Source: Crotophaga sulcirostris
Taxonomy: Eukaryota > Chordata > Aves > Cuculiformes > Crotophagidae
Direction of reading: 5' to 3'
NCBI GenBank assembly: GCA_013397455.1
Contig: VYZB01000388.1
Coordinates: forward strand, 313,440-377,439
Length of the DNA: 64,000 nt
The notes under the pieces were generated by a model, which had not been told where the DNA came from, did no database searches, and saw only the letters and a list, made by a program, of their open reading frames with translations. Below, in pieces: positions 45,157 through 60,100 of this stretch (its first letter is position 1; each line of letters begins with the position of its first letter). The translations under genes were made by a program, and so were the position numbers.

Positions 45157-48100
45157 CTGCAACACAGAGAGGTGATTGCTTACACGCTGCTGCTCCGAAA
45201 CAAGAGCAGTACAGCAGCTATAGCACAGTGAACATCACTGAAAGGAAACCCTCACCTGGGGCAGTTCTAAAGCTTTCCCCCTTACCCTGAGCAGGGAGTC
45301 AAAGCTTACATGTCAGAACTATCTCCCACGTATGTTACTTAAATTACAAGTCCTGTCATTTCTCCTCCAGAACATCTCTAGAGGTTGCCCTATGCATAAT
45401 TCCTGTACCTAAGCACCGTGAAATGGCTGAGGTTTGTACAGCAAAACATTAAGCTTAAATAATTTATTCCTAGTTATAGTCTCTCTGGTTCCCACTAAGC
45501 TCTTAAAAGCCTACTGCAAAAAATCGTGCCATTCAGTTACACATAGCTATGACAACCGATCAAAACCAGTCCTCACTTTTATTCCTCCAAGTACTCAAGA
45601 ATGTGATATTTGATTACACCAGGGACATTAAGAAAACGTAAAAATATAGGTATTAAAAGAAGTCAGATATTATACTTTGGCTACAAGAAAATAAATCATG
45701 TAGCAAACAGTTCTCCAAGTTAGAAAAAAGCCCACATTTTTGAAGCTGAAAACATGATCGTGTATGCAAGTCTTAGGATATAGAAATAGAAGTATTAACC
45801 TACAGTTTCTCTCAAAGATAAATTACTGAATATACAAACACACCCTAGGGGCAACGGGAGAACCACAAGCTTCAAAGAAAGGAGAATGTTACCTGCTGAA
45901 ATCTTGCTTATGTCCCAAACACGCAGCCCTTGTCGCTCTCCTCCAAAGGCAAAAACAAACGGGAAGTCGGGGCAGCAAGCTGCACAGAAGAGAACACCCT
46001 GCAAGGGTGGGCAGAAGAAAGAGGAAGATTTTTTAAAAATATCATCCCAAAGTGAATTTGTCATCTGAAAATACTTTCACCAAGCAAGTTTTAACTAATT
46101 TAAGTTCCCTTAAGTCCCCTGAAATTCAGTTTGTAAAGACACAAAAATAAAGTCAAGAGCTGCTAATTACAAACAGTAAATTACATCTTTGCCTTGAACC
46201 TGGCTGGTATCCCCTGGAGTGCTTATGGTTGTACTCAGAACACTGTATCTGGTATTCAGGGCTAAGGCTTTGTAGCAGTTTTCCAATTACATGTTGAATT
46301 GAATACTGCACTGTAGCAAGTATGATCTACCTGGAATACACAGATGTGATTATATTTTTTTCCTAAGAGACGTTACATTATTTGAAACAAGATTCAAGTT
46401 AGACAAAAGAGATTAAGCAACATAATTATTATATAAAACTTCTTGGAATCAATAAATGAATATTACATTACCATTTTCATGTTCCTGGAATGGACTAAAC
46501 TTGGTTTGTCTCCCAGGATATCCCAGATTTTCACATATTTGTCAGCAGATGATGTCACAAGGCACCCTTTGATCTGACTGCTAAGTTGTAGTCCTGGAAA
46601 GTTAAAGAGCGTAGCAGTGTGAGAGCACCAGATTTCACAGAGATGCGGACACAATTTGAAGCAAAGTCAAAGAGAACAAACCTTATATTCTCCTCCCGCT
46701 AAACTCTGCTCCAGCACAAAGGAGTAAGAAGTTAATGTAAGTTCCATGCTGCCACTGCTCCCTGTAGTGAGAGTAAACTGACTTCAGGTCAGCCTCTTCT
46801 GTCTCTCAATCCAACAACAGCAATAGTGCAAAGATGCTATTGTTCTGCTTCTTACTTTACATGATCTGGCTTCCCCAGGTGGTGGTCTTCATTCATTTGC
46901 CAAAGACTATCCAAGAGAATGGGGCGTATTTATATGATTTCATTTTAGACACCTAATCAGGTGCTTCACGTTGCTAATTAGAAGGTCCTACACTAATCAA
47001 ATAATTGAAAGTACCCCAAAGGAGGCAGTGTGAAAACCTTCCCATGTGCCAGAGTGAAATATAAAATTTAAATAAAGCATAAAATAATTACAGCCAGAGC
47101 AGGTAAACATTATAGTTCATAATCCTGGACCACATTGCACAGTATTTATTCTTCCTTAGCCGAAAAACCACAGGGACCGTGTCCCAAGTGAACAGATCTG
47201 TTTTGACACCTGCAAGAGGTAGTGGGATCAATGCCTGCATTCTCCATCCTCCCAAGATAAGAGAAGAGGGAACAGCCTCAAGATGCCCCAGGGGAGGTTT
47301 ACATTGGATATTAGGAACAATTTTGTTACTGAGAGTGGTGAAGCATTGGCATAGGCTGCCCAGGGAAGTGGTGGAGTCGCCATTCCTGGGAGGTGTTCAA
47401 AAAGTGCGTAGGTGTGGCACTTCAGGACACGGTTTAGTAGTCATGGTGGCGTTGGGCTGACAGTTGGATTGGATGATCTTAGAGGACTTTTCCAACCTTA
47501 ATGATTCTATGACATGCTTATTCATGATATTCACTGAGAAAAATTCACTGCTGTTGCAATACTTCGCTGACAATGGCTTCTCAGAAGAGATTTCTTTCAC
47601 ATGCCAGCTACCCACTAGTAAGCACAACTCTTACTCATTAAGCAAGGAATCCCTACAACTCAGTCATATTGGTTAAAGACATCTTCCAGATGTGCCTTGC
47701 CACTGGGGACAAACACAACATGCACACAATTTACCTGACACCTCCTCATCGTGAGCTTTCAGGGTAAACAGTGGCTTATCAGCACGAGCATCCAGACAGT
47801 ACACAAAGCCATCTTCTGTGCTTGCCTAAGGAAACCACATTTTAAAAATAAACAGCCATAGTCGTTTATTTGGACCAAAGCTCCTGTGAAATAATACCCA
47901 TCATCCATTAAATTCCTGTGATTCCAGACGGACATACACTACATCTTGGTAGGGCATATTACACAGTGTACACCATTCCACATCCCCAAAGTCAGACTCC
48001 ATCCAGCTGCTGCCTGAGCTATTCTCCGTACCTAAACTATGCTGCCAGGACTTACGTGGAAGTCTTAATCCCATACAAATTTCTTAAATTGTATTCTGAG

Positions 48101-51100
48101 GATGGTTGCACTACTAAGCTCAGCTTTTTCATTAGGCAATGAAATACAATGCCTTTAGTCTCTTAACTGTCAGTTCAAACTTTGTGGAGTCAACCCGTGA
48201 CTATATAACCGCCCTGTGCAAAGCTAGGCATGATCATACTGAGAGAGAGCTACATCATAAACCCAACAGAATTGAGCAACTGCTTTTATTGGTTGTATAC
48301 ACAAAGCAACAGAGAACTAGACAACCACTGAGACAATTAAAAACAGATTTGTTTTTAAATTCTGTTTAAAAGTTTCATTATAAAAATCTCAGCAAAATCA
48401 AGGTATTTTTACTCTATACCAGCTAGGAGGACAGTGCCCTCTAGCGCTGATTTGAAACACTTAATTAATATTCAGGATCTTCATTCTAATTGACCACTTC
48501 TCAGCTGCAACTGCCTCATTACATGAAACACAACAGCAACTATGCAAAGGAAAATATATCCCAGCCACTGAATGCTATAACAACATGGCAAAGAAGCCAC
48601 CACTGGACTGAAAACCCACCAGCATCAATTGCTTTTCTATTGTCACAATGAAAATATCAAAAAAGTAGCAGGTCTCCATGCACTTGTTGAAAAAACTACC
48701 TAAACCATCCTCCCACACATGGCCTTTTTAAAATAAGCAACATCAACAGTCCAGCTGTCCATCAGGTCCATTATGAGACTCAAACATTCTGAATACAAAA
48801 ATACAGGTTAAACGGAATTGCAAGAGTCAACAGACCAAGAATAAAAAGAGCAGGTACTCACTAGGAAATTACAAGGTGAAAAATGATTCCAGGTTACTCT
48901 TTCAACCTGACCACTAAACCGCCATATTCGATGGTTATCATCTGGATTTCTGCAATCATACAGCACAGCTGATCTATGGGAAAAAGGGACAGAGAATTAA
49001 GGTAAAAAACCCAAATCATGGCAGAATAATCTATGAAGTTTGTTTTTTCATTGGCATCTACAAAAAGTACATGTAAACTACAACTCAAAAGTTAAAATGG
49101 AAACAACTTCATTATTTAGTCTTCCAATTCATGGTATCACAGTATTACAAGGTTGGAAAGGACCTCTGAGGTTACCGAGTCCAACCTATAGCCTAACACT
49201 AACACCAACTTATCATCTAAACCATGGCACTGAGTGTCTCATCCAATAACAATAATAATCAATAACAGATGAAACTTTCTTTGATAAGCACAAGGCTTTT
49301 TCCATATGCTGCAAAGCTTCATCTTGGAATAGCCACTTCGTTTAAGCAAACAGCTCAAATTTGCTCCATACATAAGATACTTACACAGGAGATCATACCT
49401 ACACAAATATATCACTTAATTGCAAACAAATTTCAGTAAAGTCAAGCAATGACTGTTCAAAACAATGCGCTTATTAGGAAATCAATTTGCAATACATATA
49501 CAAACATTTTCTAATATGCTTTAATAAAAGAATACAACTTTGAGTGATAGAGAAATGCTGCTCGAAAAAGGAGAAAAAAAACAATGGGAGTTAGTGGGTC
49601 CTTCGGGATTCTTTACAGGCTTGTGATCAGCCCAGTGGTGGCAGAATCTGTCCCAACTCAAAAAGCTCCTGGATGCAAATGCAAGAAAGGAGCAATGATG
49701 TCACTCCTGCAACATCTCACTACAATTTACATCCACAGTGTAACCCACTCCCACCCTATCCTATACTTCAAGCCAAAGAAATGTGATCTAGATTTCTCAG
49801 CTCTTTTACCAGGCATTTTACAACAACAGTTTTAGTACATATGCAGTTTTTAACAGTTTGACTTTCAGGTTATGAAAGTATCAGCAAAAATTCATTGAAT
49901 GGCCTGTGGTCCTAGGAAGCTTTACAGGGAAAATCCACAAAGGCAGCCTACTAGTTTATACACAGTACACTGGTTTATGGGAGTCTACGGGATCAAAGGG
50001 CTAGCTAAAAAGGGATTAAGAAGCTGGTCTCGATGTTTGGACTTTATTCTTCTTTTTGCTGAAAGAAGTCAAGGGAGAGGAAAGTGGACAGAGGCAGGTG
50101 CCTAACAACAATAAAATTGTTTTCTCCGATACTTCTATGTAAGCAGATGTAGCAAGGGCATAATAGAAACCAGAGAACATAAAGGCTTGGCTGAAAATTG
50201 CTAAGTCTTTAAATATTTTAACACAAGGACAAAGTCTTAAGAGCAGAATATTTATTCTGCTTTTAAGACTTTGTCTTACATGTATTTTACATATGTAATA
50301 TTCATATATATCATATATATAGACATATAGATATATAAGAAAACTATTATTATAGAACAAAATTTAAAAGTTACCCCTAGGAGATGGGAGAACAGAAGGG
50401 AAGGGTTTTGGCTGGCATGGCTTACAAAAACCAACAGTTACAGACCTAGTCCAAGTGTGCAGACACAAACTATTTCACAGCATCTCCAAGCTGCAATTGT
50501 ATGAGACAGTTCATTAAACTTTGGCAATGGCACACCTATCAACAAAGGCTGTAGGGAGTGGACTGGGATTGTAAAGTCCCTCCTGCTCCCACCCTAGTCT
50601 TACAGTTTGGCAAAACCTGGACAAATTTTCACAGGAATGAGCACTGACACATTCCCAATGCAGAAAATGCCATAAAGCCAAATTAAGAAATAAATTCATT
50701 TTGGATCAAACACGTGGCATAGAAAGGTCAGTCCAGGCGTTTCAAGAATTTGTCTAGTCCTTAGAAAAAGCTAAGGAAACCTATATTTTGGTCTCATGCA
50801 AACCTACCTATCTTAGTGGAAAAAAAAATAGCATTACTCAAATTTGGTACAGTTATAAGCAAACAAAAAATAAAGTATGAGGCAACTAAACTGGCTTAAT
50901 TCAGTACTAATACCTTCCCTATGTGTAGCATTTGAAAAAAATTACCCTGACATACTTATCGTAAGATCCAGAAATAAGGGTCTGAGTTTCAAATGGATGA
51001 AATTGCAATGTCTGGACCTAGAGAACAGAAGATTTTATTTAAAAAAAAACAAACAGTGAGATATAACACACACATATAGGGAACTTCCTTTAAATAAATA

Positions 51101-54100
51101 GAGAACACACACCCTCCCCTCCTCAAAACTAGCACATTTCCCCCCTCCGCCAAAACCCTCTGATTAAGCTTGTGGATACTCACATTTCTCATAAAACAGT
51201 GCAGGAGATGCACATGATTTTTATTTCAAACACCCCCACCCAGTGGAAACAAGATATTTGCCAATATAATTTAACTGAACAGAACCACATGCCCCCCTTC
51301 TGCCCTAGATATTAAAAAAAGAAAAATAAGCTGGAGGAGGTAAAAGAATAGCTGCTTCCAGTTTAGGGAAAAATGCAGATGTTAGCAAAAAATGAAAATC
51401 AGGAGCTTGCCAAGGGCAGTGACTTTGGTAACAGCAAAATAACGTTATAGCTATTAATAACTAACTTTCACATTTTAACTACTATGAGAGGAATTCATTT
51501 CTGAAGTACCCATCACTATGGTATTTTAGTATCATTTATTTTAAACCTTTCTTACTTAGAACAAACTGTAACCGACATTCACTGTTGCCTTAAAAGAGGG
51601 CTACAGTTCGACCTATGCTCAGAAATCTATTTTTTGTAGCTTATACCAGTACTATCAGATTCCCAGCCAAAAGGGCTTTCACACAAAGGGCATTTTAAAA
51701 ACTCCTGTAAATCCCTGTAACAAAAGCAACTAATTCAGAAATTTAAACAATTCTGCACAGTTATTAGAAAATTACAGAACTATTGTTCTAAGGGCTCACT
51801 AACAAGCAGCTACTGAAAAATTGTAGTTATTTTTTTCTCTGTATTTACAGTGCAAGAAACACAGCAATTATTACACACCTTGTCTGTATGTTGCGTTAGG
51901 CTGCCTGCTGGCTTACCCACAGCCATATCCCAGAGAATCACAGCATTGTCAGCAGATGCACTTGCTAAAACATTCCTGATAATGCATCAGAAAATAAGTT
52001 TTAAAAATCTTTATCCAGATACAAATAATGGTCAAAAATCACCAACACATACAGACCCTGACTAACATTGAGCACACTGTGGTCTATATACACTTATATA
52101 ATATATATATACACACATATATATGTACATATATATGCATATATATACACACACACACATATGTATACACACATATATATATAAAGCCTGAGGGATAACT
52201 CACTGAAGGTACAAGCAAAGACAAAGTAAAACATTTACATATTACATTATATTAGTACAACACTTATAACAACAACATTGACAGTTTTGCTTGTATTTCT
52301 CCCTCCCAAAAACTTAAAATATCATTTACTGGAAGATTTCTTGAACAAAACAAAGCAAGAAAGGCTTTGAAGCACCTCCTTTCTTTTGACATTAAGATGG
52401 TATTCTTAAAAATTACCCGTGTGACTTAGTTTTATTTGCATGTGCATACAGCCAAGAGAGACAAACCTGCTTTTAAAATGTTTTGCTGTCTGATATCTGA
52501 GTGTTTATTTACTTACTGAACTAACACTTTAGTGTACAGAACCCACATTTAAACCTAAATTTGACCAATTGTGTTAAGAGCAATAAACACAGTTTAGAAG
52601 ATTAATCAGAAAAAAAACACTATCCCAAAGGCCTGTCAAATACACGGTACAGTTCCTACCATTGCTCTTAAAAACAGATCTATTCATCTATTCCCTCAAC
52701 ATGCTGGTTTTGGTTGAAACTGCTCATTCTACACTTTTTTTAAAAAACAACCAAGTGCTTCTAACTGAAAGAGCCAGCGTTTTCCTGGAAACACTGTTCT
52801 CACAAACAATGTTACAAGGCAAAGTTAAGAAAATGCATAGTGAAGGTTATGAGAACATTCTACAGTAACACCAATGACCTACAGGCAGAAAGCTATTTAG
52901 AGAGAACTGTCACAGCATGTCTTGCTTAAAAAAAAAACAACAAAAAACAAAACAACAAAACATTTAAATATAAGCTGGTTCAAGGAGTTCCTTGTTTTGC
53001 CCAAAAGCTTCCCATAGAACCTTTTAGGTTGGGAAAGACCCTTAAGGTCATTAAGTCCAACTGTAAACCTACCCAAGTCCACCCCCTATACCACATCTGT
53101 AAGCACCACTTCTATTGTGTTCTAAGCATCTCCAGGGATGGTGACTCAGCCACTTCCCTGGGCAGCCTGGTCCAGTGCTAGATAATCCTTTCAATGAAGT
53201 AACATCTCCTAATATCTAGTTTAATCCTCCCCTGGCACAACTTGAGGCCATTTCCTCTTGTCCTATCACTTGTTACTGAAAGATCAACCAGTACCAATGA
53301 GTTTATAACTTGGCACATTACAGAATTATGCATTCCAGACACTTAATTGTTGTAGTTCTAATTTTTGTGACTTGTTATATTATCACCAGACAACCAATTC
53401 TAGGCACATGAAAGCTACCCTTTTACAAGACTGATGGAATGATCACTATCACACTGTGTGCATATGCATGATTTAAGAACAACAGACAATACACTGTAAA
53501 TTGAAAGTGCAATATATGTGCATCTTCAGCATGTCTGTAGGTGTTTCCTTCTTCAGTATCTAGATAACAAAGCATTACAAGTGAAGTCTTACACCTGCTC
53601 ATCAAGCATATGTAGAGCTGACTATGTATCTTCAGAGACATTTATGATAACAGGAAGAAAAACCCAAACAAAATCACAGTCACTGTCTGACTGGAACAGT
53701 TTCAATGCTGAAGCTGAGGATCCTCTGACGGCTGACCTGTTAAAAGTCATCTAAGCAATAAAACCCAGCAGCATCTTTATTTCAGTCAGCACACTGCCCT
53801 TGACCTCTCCTCCAAGATAGTCCAGCTTTGTGTTGCTTCAACAGCAGCACTTCATCGCCAGTTTATTCAGCCAACAGGGAATTTTCTCTGCCCAGGACAA
53901 CCCAAAGGTCAGAGGCATTTCTATAACTGTCATTACGGTTTTTACACTCTCTTTTCTGTTCACAGCTCTGGGGCAAAAGCCAGAAGAAAATAATCAGCAC
54001 AGCAAGGACTTTATTTTATAAATCAACATCTATCTGTTGAAATGGTGTTTTAGATCACTGGCAGATTGGTACAGATCAGGGCAGCCCTTTTGCTTCTCCC

Positions 54101-57100
54101 ATCTGTGTATCTGACTTAAATGTAGCCAATTTATCAGTTGGGCTTTGACCCACCTTAGCCTTGCCCTCATCTGGACAAAAAACTGATCAGCAGCAATATA
54201 TACATTTAAAAAAATATTAATCAAGACTTCTAGTTCAAAAAGAAGGGTGTGTGTGTTTTTGAAAACTGATTCATTTCAGCTCTGCTTTCAAGCTCACTGT
54301 TATACTACATAAGACTTTGGATTTGAGTGAAAAAAAGTTTGCCTAATCAAGCATATAAATTTGTAATCACCCATTGTTATTTCAGTATTCTTTTACCTGC
54401 TTTGTTTATTCCATGAAAGATCAAGCACAGCATCAGTATGTCCTTTCACTGTTCCTTCTGAAGATAAACCCTGTGTATGCAGACACAACACACTTTTGAA
54501 AATTACAGCTTCAATGGAAATTGAGCGTTACAACATATTAGCATGACCTCCTTAATGCCTTCACAAACAACTTCATGTTTTAAGTCATTCCCACTTGCTG
54601 CAGCAACGCTTTTGATAGCACCATCTCGGCAGAACCTGCACTCTTGCCTCCTACCCCAGATCACAGATTGGTCCATTCACACCTGGTGGGCTCACAGAAC
54701 TGGTTACTCCCTTCAGGCTAGTAGAAGAAATGTCATTGTCTCCAGCTAAGTTGCAGTTTCCTCAGTTTCTTTCTAAAAGCTCCCGGCAGTTTCCCCTTTT
54801 TCCTCTCAGTAACTGAGCTTTAGGTCCTTGCAACTGCCAGCTTCTACAAATTCTAATTTAAAACGGTTAAGCTTCAAAGTATACTGGGATAGCAACTGGA
54901 AACCACTCATAAGCCACCCCACTCCTCTCCTGTTCTTAACTCCAGGCTTTAATTATCCATACAGAGAACAACTAGCATCTCATATTGAGGTAACCTTTAT
55001 GAATAGTATCTTCAACAGCAATTCTGACAACTCAGTGATTTTCAGCAGCAAGTTTCACAGAACAAATTCTCCTTCCAAGGACATTTTCTCTATTGTTTTT
55101 GAAAGCAGAATGTCTGAGAGCTCAAGAAATAAAATCCCCTCACAACTACACAGCGCAGCTCTTTAGCTAACGCTGCAGTGTTGCTTTGTCTAGGAAACCA
55201 AGATGTTCACCTTCCTTTTTTACACTAGGGAGTCTTGAAGCACTTCCTGAAGCATCTACTATAAGCGAAATCTAGAAGATTTATGTTATCTTCCACATTT
55301 GTTTTACCTTGCAACCAAAAAACTGGGACAAATAGTAATGATACATTCAGGCATACAATAAGGGTCATATTCATATTATGTAACTTAGCATCCAGTCTAA
55401 GTCTCAGCCTTCCTCTTTGGCAGTTAAGGTTTTCTCTCCAGTGCACTAAAAGACACTCAGCCATTCTCAGGGTGTATCTCTATGCATTCATCTCAGACAA
55501 TCTCAATGACTAGCTTAAATTTTAGATAGATAAAACTGACAGAGGTGAATCCTGAGTAAATGCATGTTATTAATGTCAGCCTTGTCCCTTATTGCCCTTT
55601 CAACTCCGAATCACAGGAAAGTACAAATATTAACCTATCACAAAACAACCACGACATTATCTTCCGTAACCTGCCTAAACACCATCTTTCAACATGACAG
55701 ACGGAATTAAACCAGATTATCTATTATTTTGTCATTGTAGGGAAAAAGTTAGTAATGACATTATCCTTGCTTTAAGTTTCTTTCATCCAACGAGAAAAAA
55801 CATTTTGCAATACTTACTTTCTTTCCTTTATTTTTCTTCTTCGTGTCTTTCTTGCCTCCAAGGGAAAAGACTGGTTCTAAGGATTCTACTACATCAAGGT
55901 CCCAAATGTCAATAACTGGGGTCATGTTACCCACTGCAACATAATTTCCTACAAGCAGAAATCCAAATTCAACCACATACATTTAGAGTTACGAAACAGC
56001 ATATCTGGCAATCCAGCTGTTGCTTATTTCTTTCATTAAGTAAAACTTATGTGCCAGAATGTTCTATTTGAACATCTTTGACGATAGTAACTGACAAGAG
56101 GCAATTTAAAAATATCAACTGACAGCAGATGTTGCCAGAAAGAAATCTGCTTTCCAACACATTTCCCCTTCAGTACAAGCAACTGTTCAAAGAAGCCGTA
56201 TAAAGTTCCAGATATTCTGGGGTATTTTTAAGGACAAAAAACCAAAACCACACTCCCCCTGCACTCTGGAAAAACCACATAATCCATAAAACACAAGAAA
56301 AAGTTTACTAAATACATAAATATATATAAACTTTACTGTATTTTACAATTAAACAACTGCATTGGCCATAATGTGTTTGAACAAAAGCAACGTTTCATTT
56401 GCAAATGGAAAATAAAGCAGACTAGAGAAGAGGTCTCCTAATTGACTTAATTATTTGTATAAAACCAGTGTTTTAATCAAACCACTTGATATGGCAGTAT
56501 TTCCAAGATGACTGTAACACCAAACCAAAAACTGATATTCAGTTTTTCCATCTTAATATCATGGGTTTATTTCTATTCATACCACTGGAGGAAATTATCT
56601 AGTGACAAAATTACATTTATATGGTTTTCAAGTAAAAATTATTTAACTGAACATTTACAGTATCTTTTGTAATTTACCTAGTGATTCATCAGGACTAGGA
56701 TCAAAATTCAACCACTCCAGACTTAGAGGGTAAGCAGGCAAGATAATATCGTGATGTACATAAAATGAGTCCTCTTCATGGTTATAAACTGAAAAAGAGT
56801 CAAAAGATATAGAAGACATCAGTGAAGAAAAAAGGCAACTATAAACAGTTCACTTCCACAAAAGACAGATGTGGAAAACACTAAATTGTCAGGGAGATAC
56901 AGAATGTAAATGCACAGTGTTCAGAGTTTTAGTGCAGAGGCCAGAGCCTCCAAGTACCAAAGTTATGCCTCAAAGAATCATGCAAAACATTCTCCTGTAT
57001 ACTTCAGATAAAGAAATGACAAGTCCAGCAAAGCTTAGAGACACTATTCCTAGCATACTACACTACTTTCTTCACAACATCACTTCAAAAGAGATGCTCT

Positions 57101-60100
57101 GTATCCACCACTTTCTGCATCACGATACGTTAACAGAGATTTAGACATTCATTTCACAGAATCAGCAATTAAAAAAAAGGAAATAATTCTAGACGAAATC
57201 AAAGGGGTACAAGAAGGTAAAAGACAAATAGTTTTCAAATTAAAGGAAGCTGAAGAAATCAGATGAAGTTACCTTTAGCAGGTTGTAACAGAGATGCAGA
57301 AAGAGTTTTGGTAAAGCAACGATATACTAAACACAGCATTCCCCTTAGCCAGCTATTTTTCTTTTTATAATAATTTACTAACTGGATAGCAGAGGAAACC
57401 CATTTATTATTTTAATAACATGGTATTATCACACATACAAAATCACTGTGTTATTTTCATAGAATCATAGAATCATTAAGGTTGGAAAAGACCTCTAAGT
57501 CCAACTGTCAGCCCAACACCACCACATCTACTAAACCATGCCCTGAAGTGTCACATCTACACATTTTTGAACACCTCCGGGGATGGTGACTCCACCACTT
57601 CCGTGGGCAGCCTGTTCCAATGCTTCACCACTCTTTCAGCAAAGAATTTTTTTCTAATATCCAATCTAAACCTCCCCTTACACAGCTTGAGTCCATTTTA
57701 AAGTGTACACGACAGATACTAACTAAAGTCTCCAGTTAACTAAGTAGTCTTAGTAATTAACTATGACAGCGCTACCCAAACTGCAGAAGAGTGTGTCATT
57801 GTTTAATAAGTTTATGCAGGGAAAAGACAGTTAATAAAATTGGTAAAGACCTTCAGATACAGAAAATGCCAGATACTGGGAGCTGAAAAGATGTTTTCAA
57901 ACACTTTGGTCTTGCTGTTTTCTTAAAACAGAACATTTTGCTTGCAGAAACCTGCACCATAGCAGAAGTAGCCAGAACCAGTCCCCCAAAAAAACACCGT
58001 AAGAAAATACTTCAGCACACTCAGTAGAACTCCTTGCTGTAACAGGGAAATCTTTTACATTGTAAAACTAAACCAATCCCTGGAACAAGTGGCACACAGA
58101 CTTTATTAAGGATCATCTCTTTCTAAGACTAAGATAAAGGTGTCGATTTTTCTACTTTTACCACATTTAAATAAGCAAGGAGAAAGCAAGTAGAAAAAGA
58201 ACCAAACAACAAACCACCAGAAGAAACTTGTATGCTATGGAAAGTATGTTCAGAGAATAAAAATGTCATAGTATTTTCTAAGTGCTATTAGGAGTGACAT
58301 AAGGAAAGGAAACACTATAAAGCCTAATAAAGGCAAACTACCTTCTAAATAACAGTAACTCCACATTAAATACTCTAGTTTTGTAAAGTGGTCAAAGCAC
58401 TATGACATAGGAAGGAGGACAAAACACACAGGGAAGATGGAGAGGAAAAAAAAACTTCCAAAAAACACCTCCTCCTCCTTCTACACAGCCATATGGAGCA
58501 GGCTAGGCAAGACATACTCCCTAGCTTCACTGTAAGGAACAAATCCTATGCTACTTACCATGGACCTCCAAACTACAGTAGTCCTTATCAACTCTGCCAC
58601 AAAGGACAAGATTGTCAGTGGGCTTAATCATAAAGTCCTCCTGCTCATATTGTTCCTGAACAGCAAAAAGGAGAGGACAATAGATGTTAAGCAAAGCACA
58701 TAAACACACAGAACGACACGTGTTCAGAAGGCTGGATCGGTAATAACTTTTAACCGTGATTGAAAACACTCAAAACTCAACACGCTACTGCCCACTCAAC
58801 TAAAATCACATTATGGCAGTGAACAGAGGAAAACAGGAACCAGATGTGATGAGGGGGAGGCTGAGTAGATATTGTATGGACTGAAGAACTGTTTACGTGG
58901 ACCTAGGTGGATTTAGAGAGATGTTTCTTTACCAAATATGAAACTATCTTTTGAGGCTACCACAATGCAGTCCATTGCTGAAACCACCAGGAGTTTGCAT
59001 ACAGAGCTTATTTTCCTTGTGCTCTCTTCCCTTGAGCATTTATGTAGTGTAACAACTTTTTACACAATAAGCACATTGTAACTGCTCCTCACATCCAGGA
59101 AGCAATTCCAAGAGCATTAAACCATTGTCTACTTTCTAGAAAATATTGTATTGCCTAAAGCTATATTGGGCATTCAGCTGTACTAGAACAGATGTAACCT
59201 CTCATCTAATTTTCATTGTTACTGCGGAACGGAAGGCATTCAGATACTTTCTGTTAGTGGAAAACTAAGAACTGTACATAAAAGTCAATAGTCTTACACA
59301 GCAGAGTACCATCCTTCAAATATACAACACACACGACTTTCTGGATGACTTGTTGCAAGCTTTTAATTTATTTTTTATTCACTTCAGGCATTTTTTTAGT
59401 ATTTGAATTCTATCAAGTACTGCAATTCTTCCAATTAATCAACTTAATGTTACACAGCACTTAGTGTTCAACAGTACTAGCAGCACATATTAAAAGACAA
59501 CAAAATATGCATGTTGAAGCACTAAACAGTATCCTCTTTCAGAATTTGAGGAAAGGACTTACGTATGGGAAGAAACACCTGAGAAGGTGTTTGCTTTTTC
59601 TATGTCTGGAAGAAAGTTAGCTTTTCTGACACAGAATAAATGCAGCTCATTGTGTGAGTAACTCTTTGACCATAAAAATCAGTTTTAAAGCATTTCTCTC
59701 CACCACTGGTACAACAGGAGTGAGAAAAATCAAACAGTCAGTGGAACACAGAGAAAACATACAGTGTCCCGAAGTGCACACAGCAAGTAAATTTATTTTA
59801 AAGATAAGACACATGCCTTCCTTCTTGAGCTTTGTTACAAAATGTGAAGTCACCATAACAACTCCTTCTCCGTGAACACATTTGACAAAATCCCCTGACA
59901 CACTAACTACATGTTGTTGTAGAAGCCTACAGCTTCTGTTTCCTTCAATCTCACTATCTTTGTAAAAAATCCAAAATAGTATTGAAAGGACAGTACTCAG
60001 AAAAATCTTAGAATCTTTATGTTAAAGTGAGGTCTCAAAAATTCACTGACGCCATCACCGTCTTCCACATGATCACAGCCTGAACTAAACTGCAGGATAT

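Larger units (their letters stand above)
48974..50955. other. PWP1 intron 10
   Basis: Contains an antisense CR1 tail (49129-49240), a near-perfect palindrome (50226-50277) and an AT-rich run (50280-50340); no other element is recognised. Confidence 0.65.
51976..54396. other. PWP1 intron 8
   Basis: 2.4 kb, with a TA/CA microsatellite (52085-52183) and an antisense CR1 (53016-53283). The rest shows nothing recognisable. Confidence 0.65.

Noticed and set aside
50226..50277. MicroRNA precursor
   Set aside because: The two-base centre is too tight and the stem too short for a typical precursor; no conservation or expression is available.
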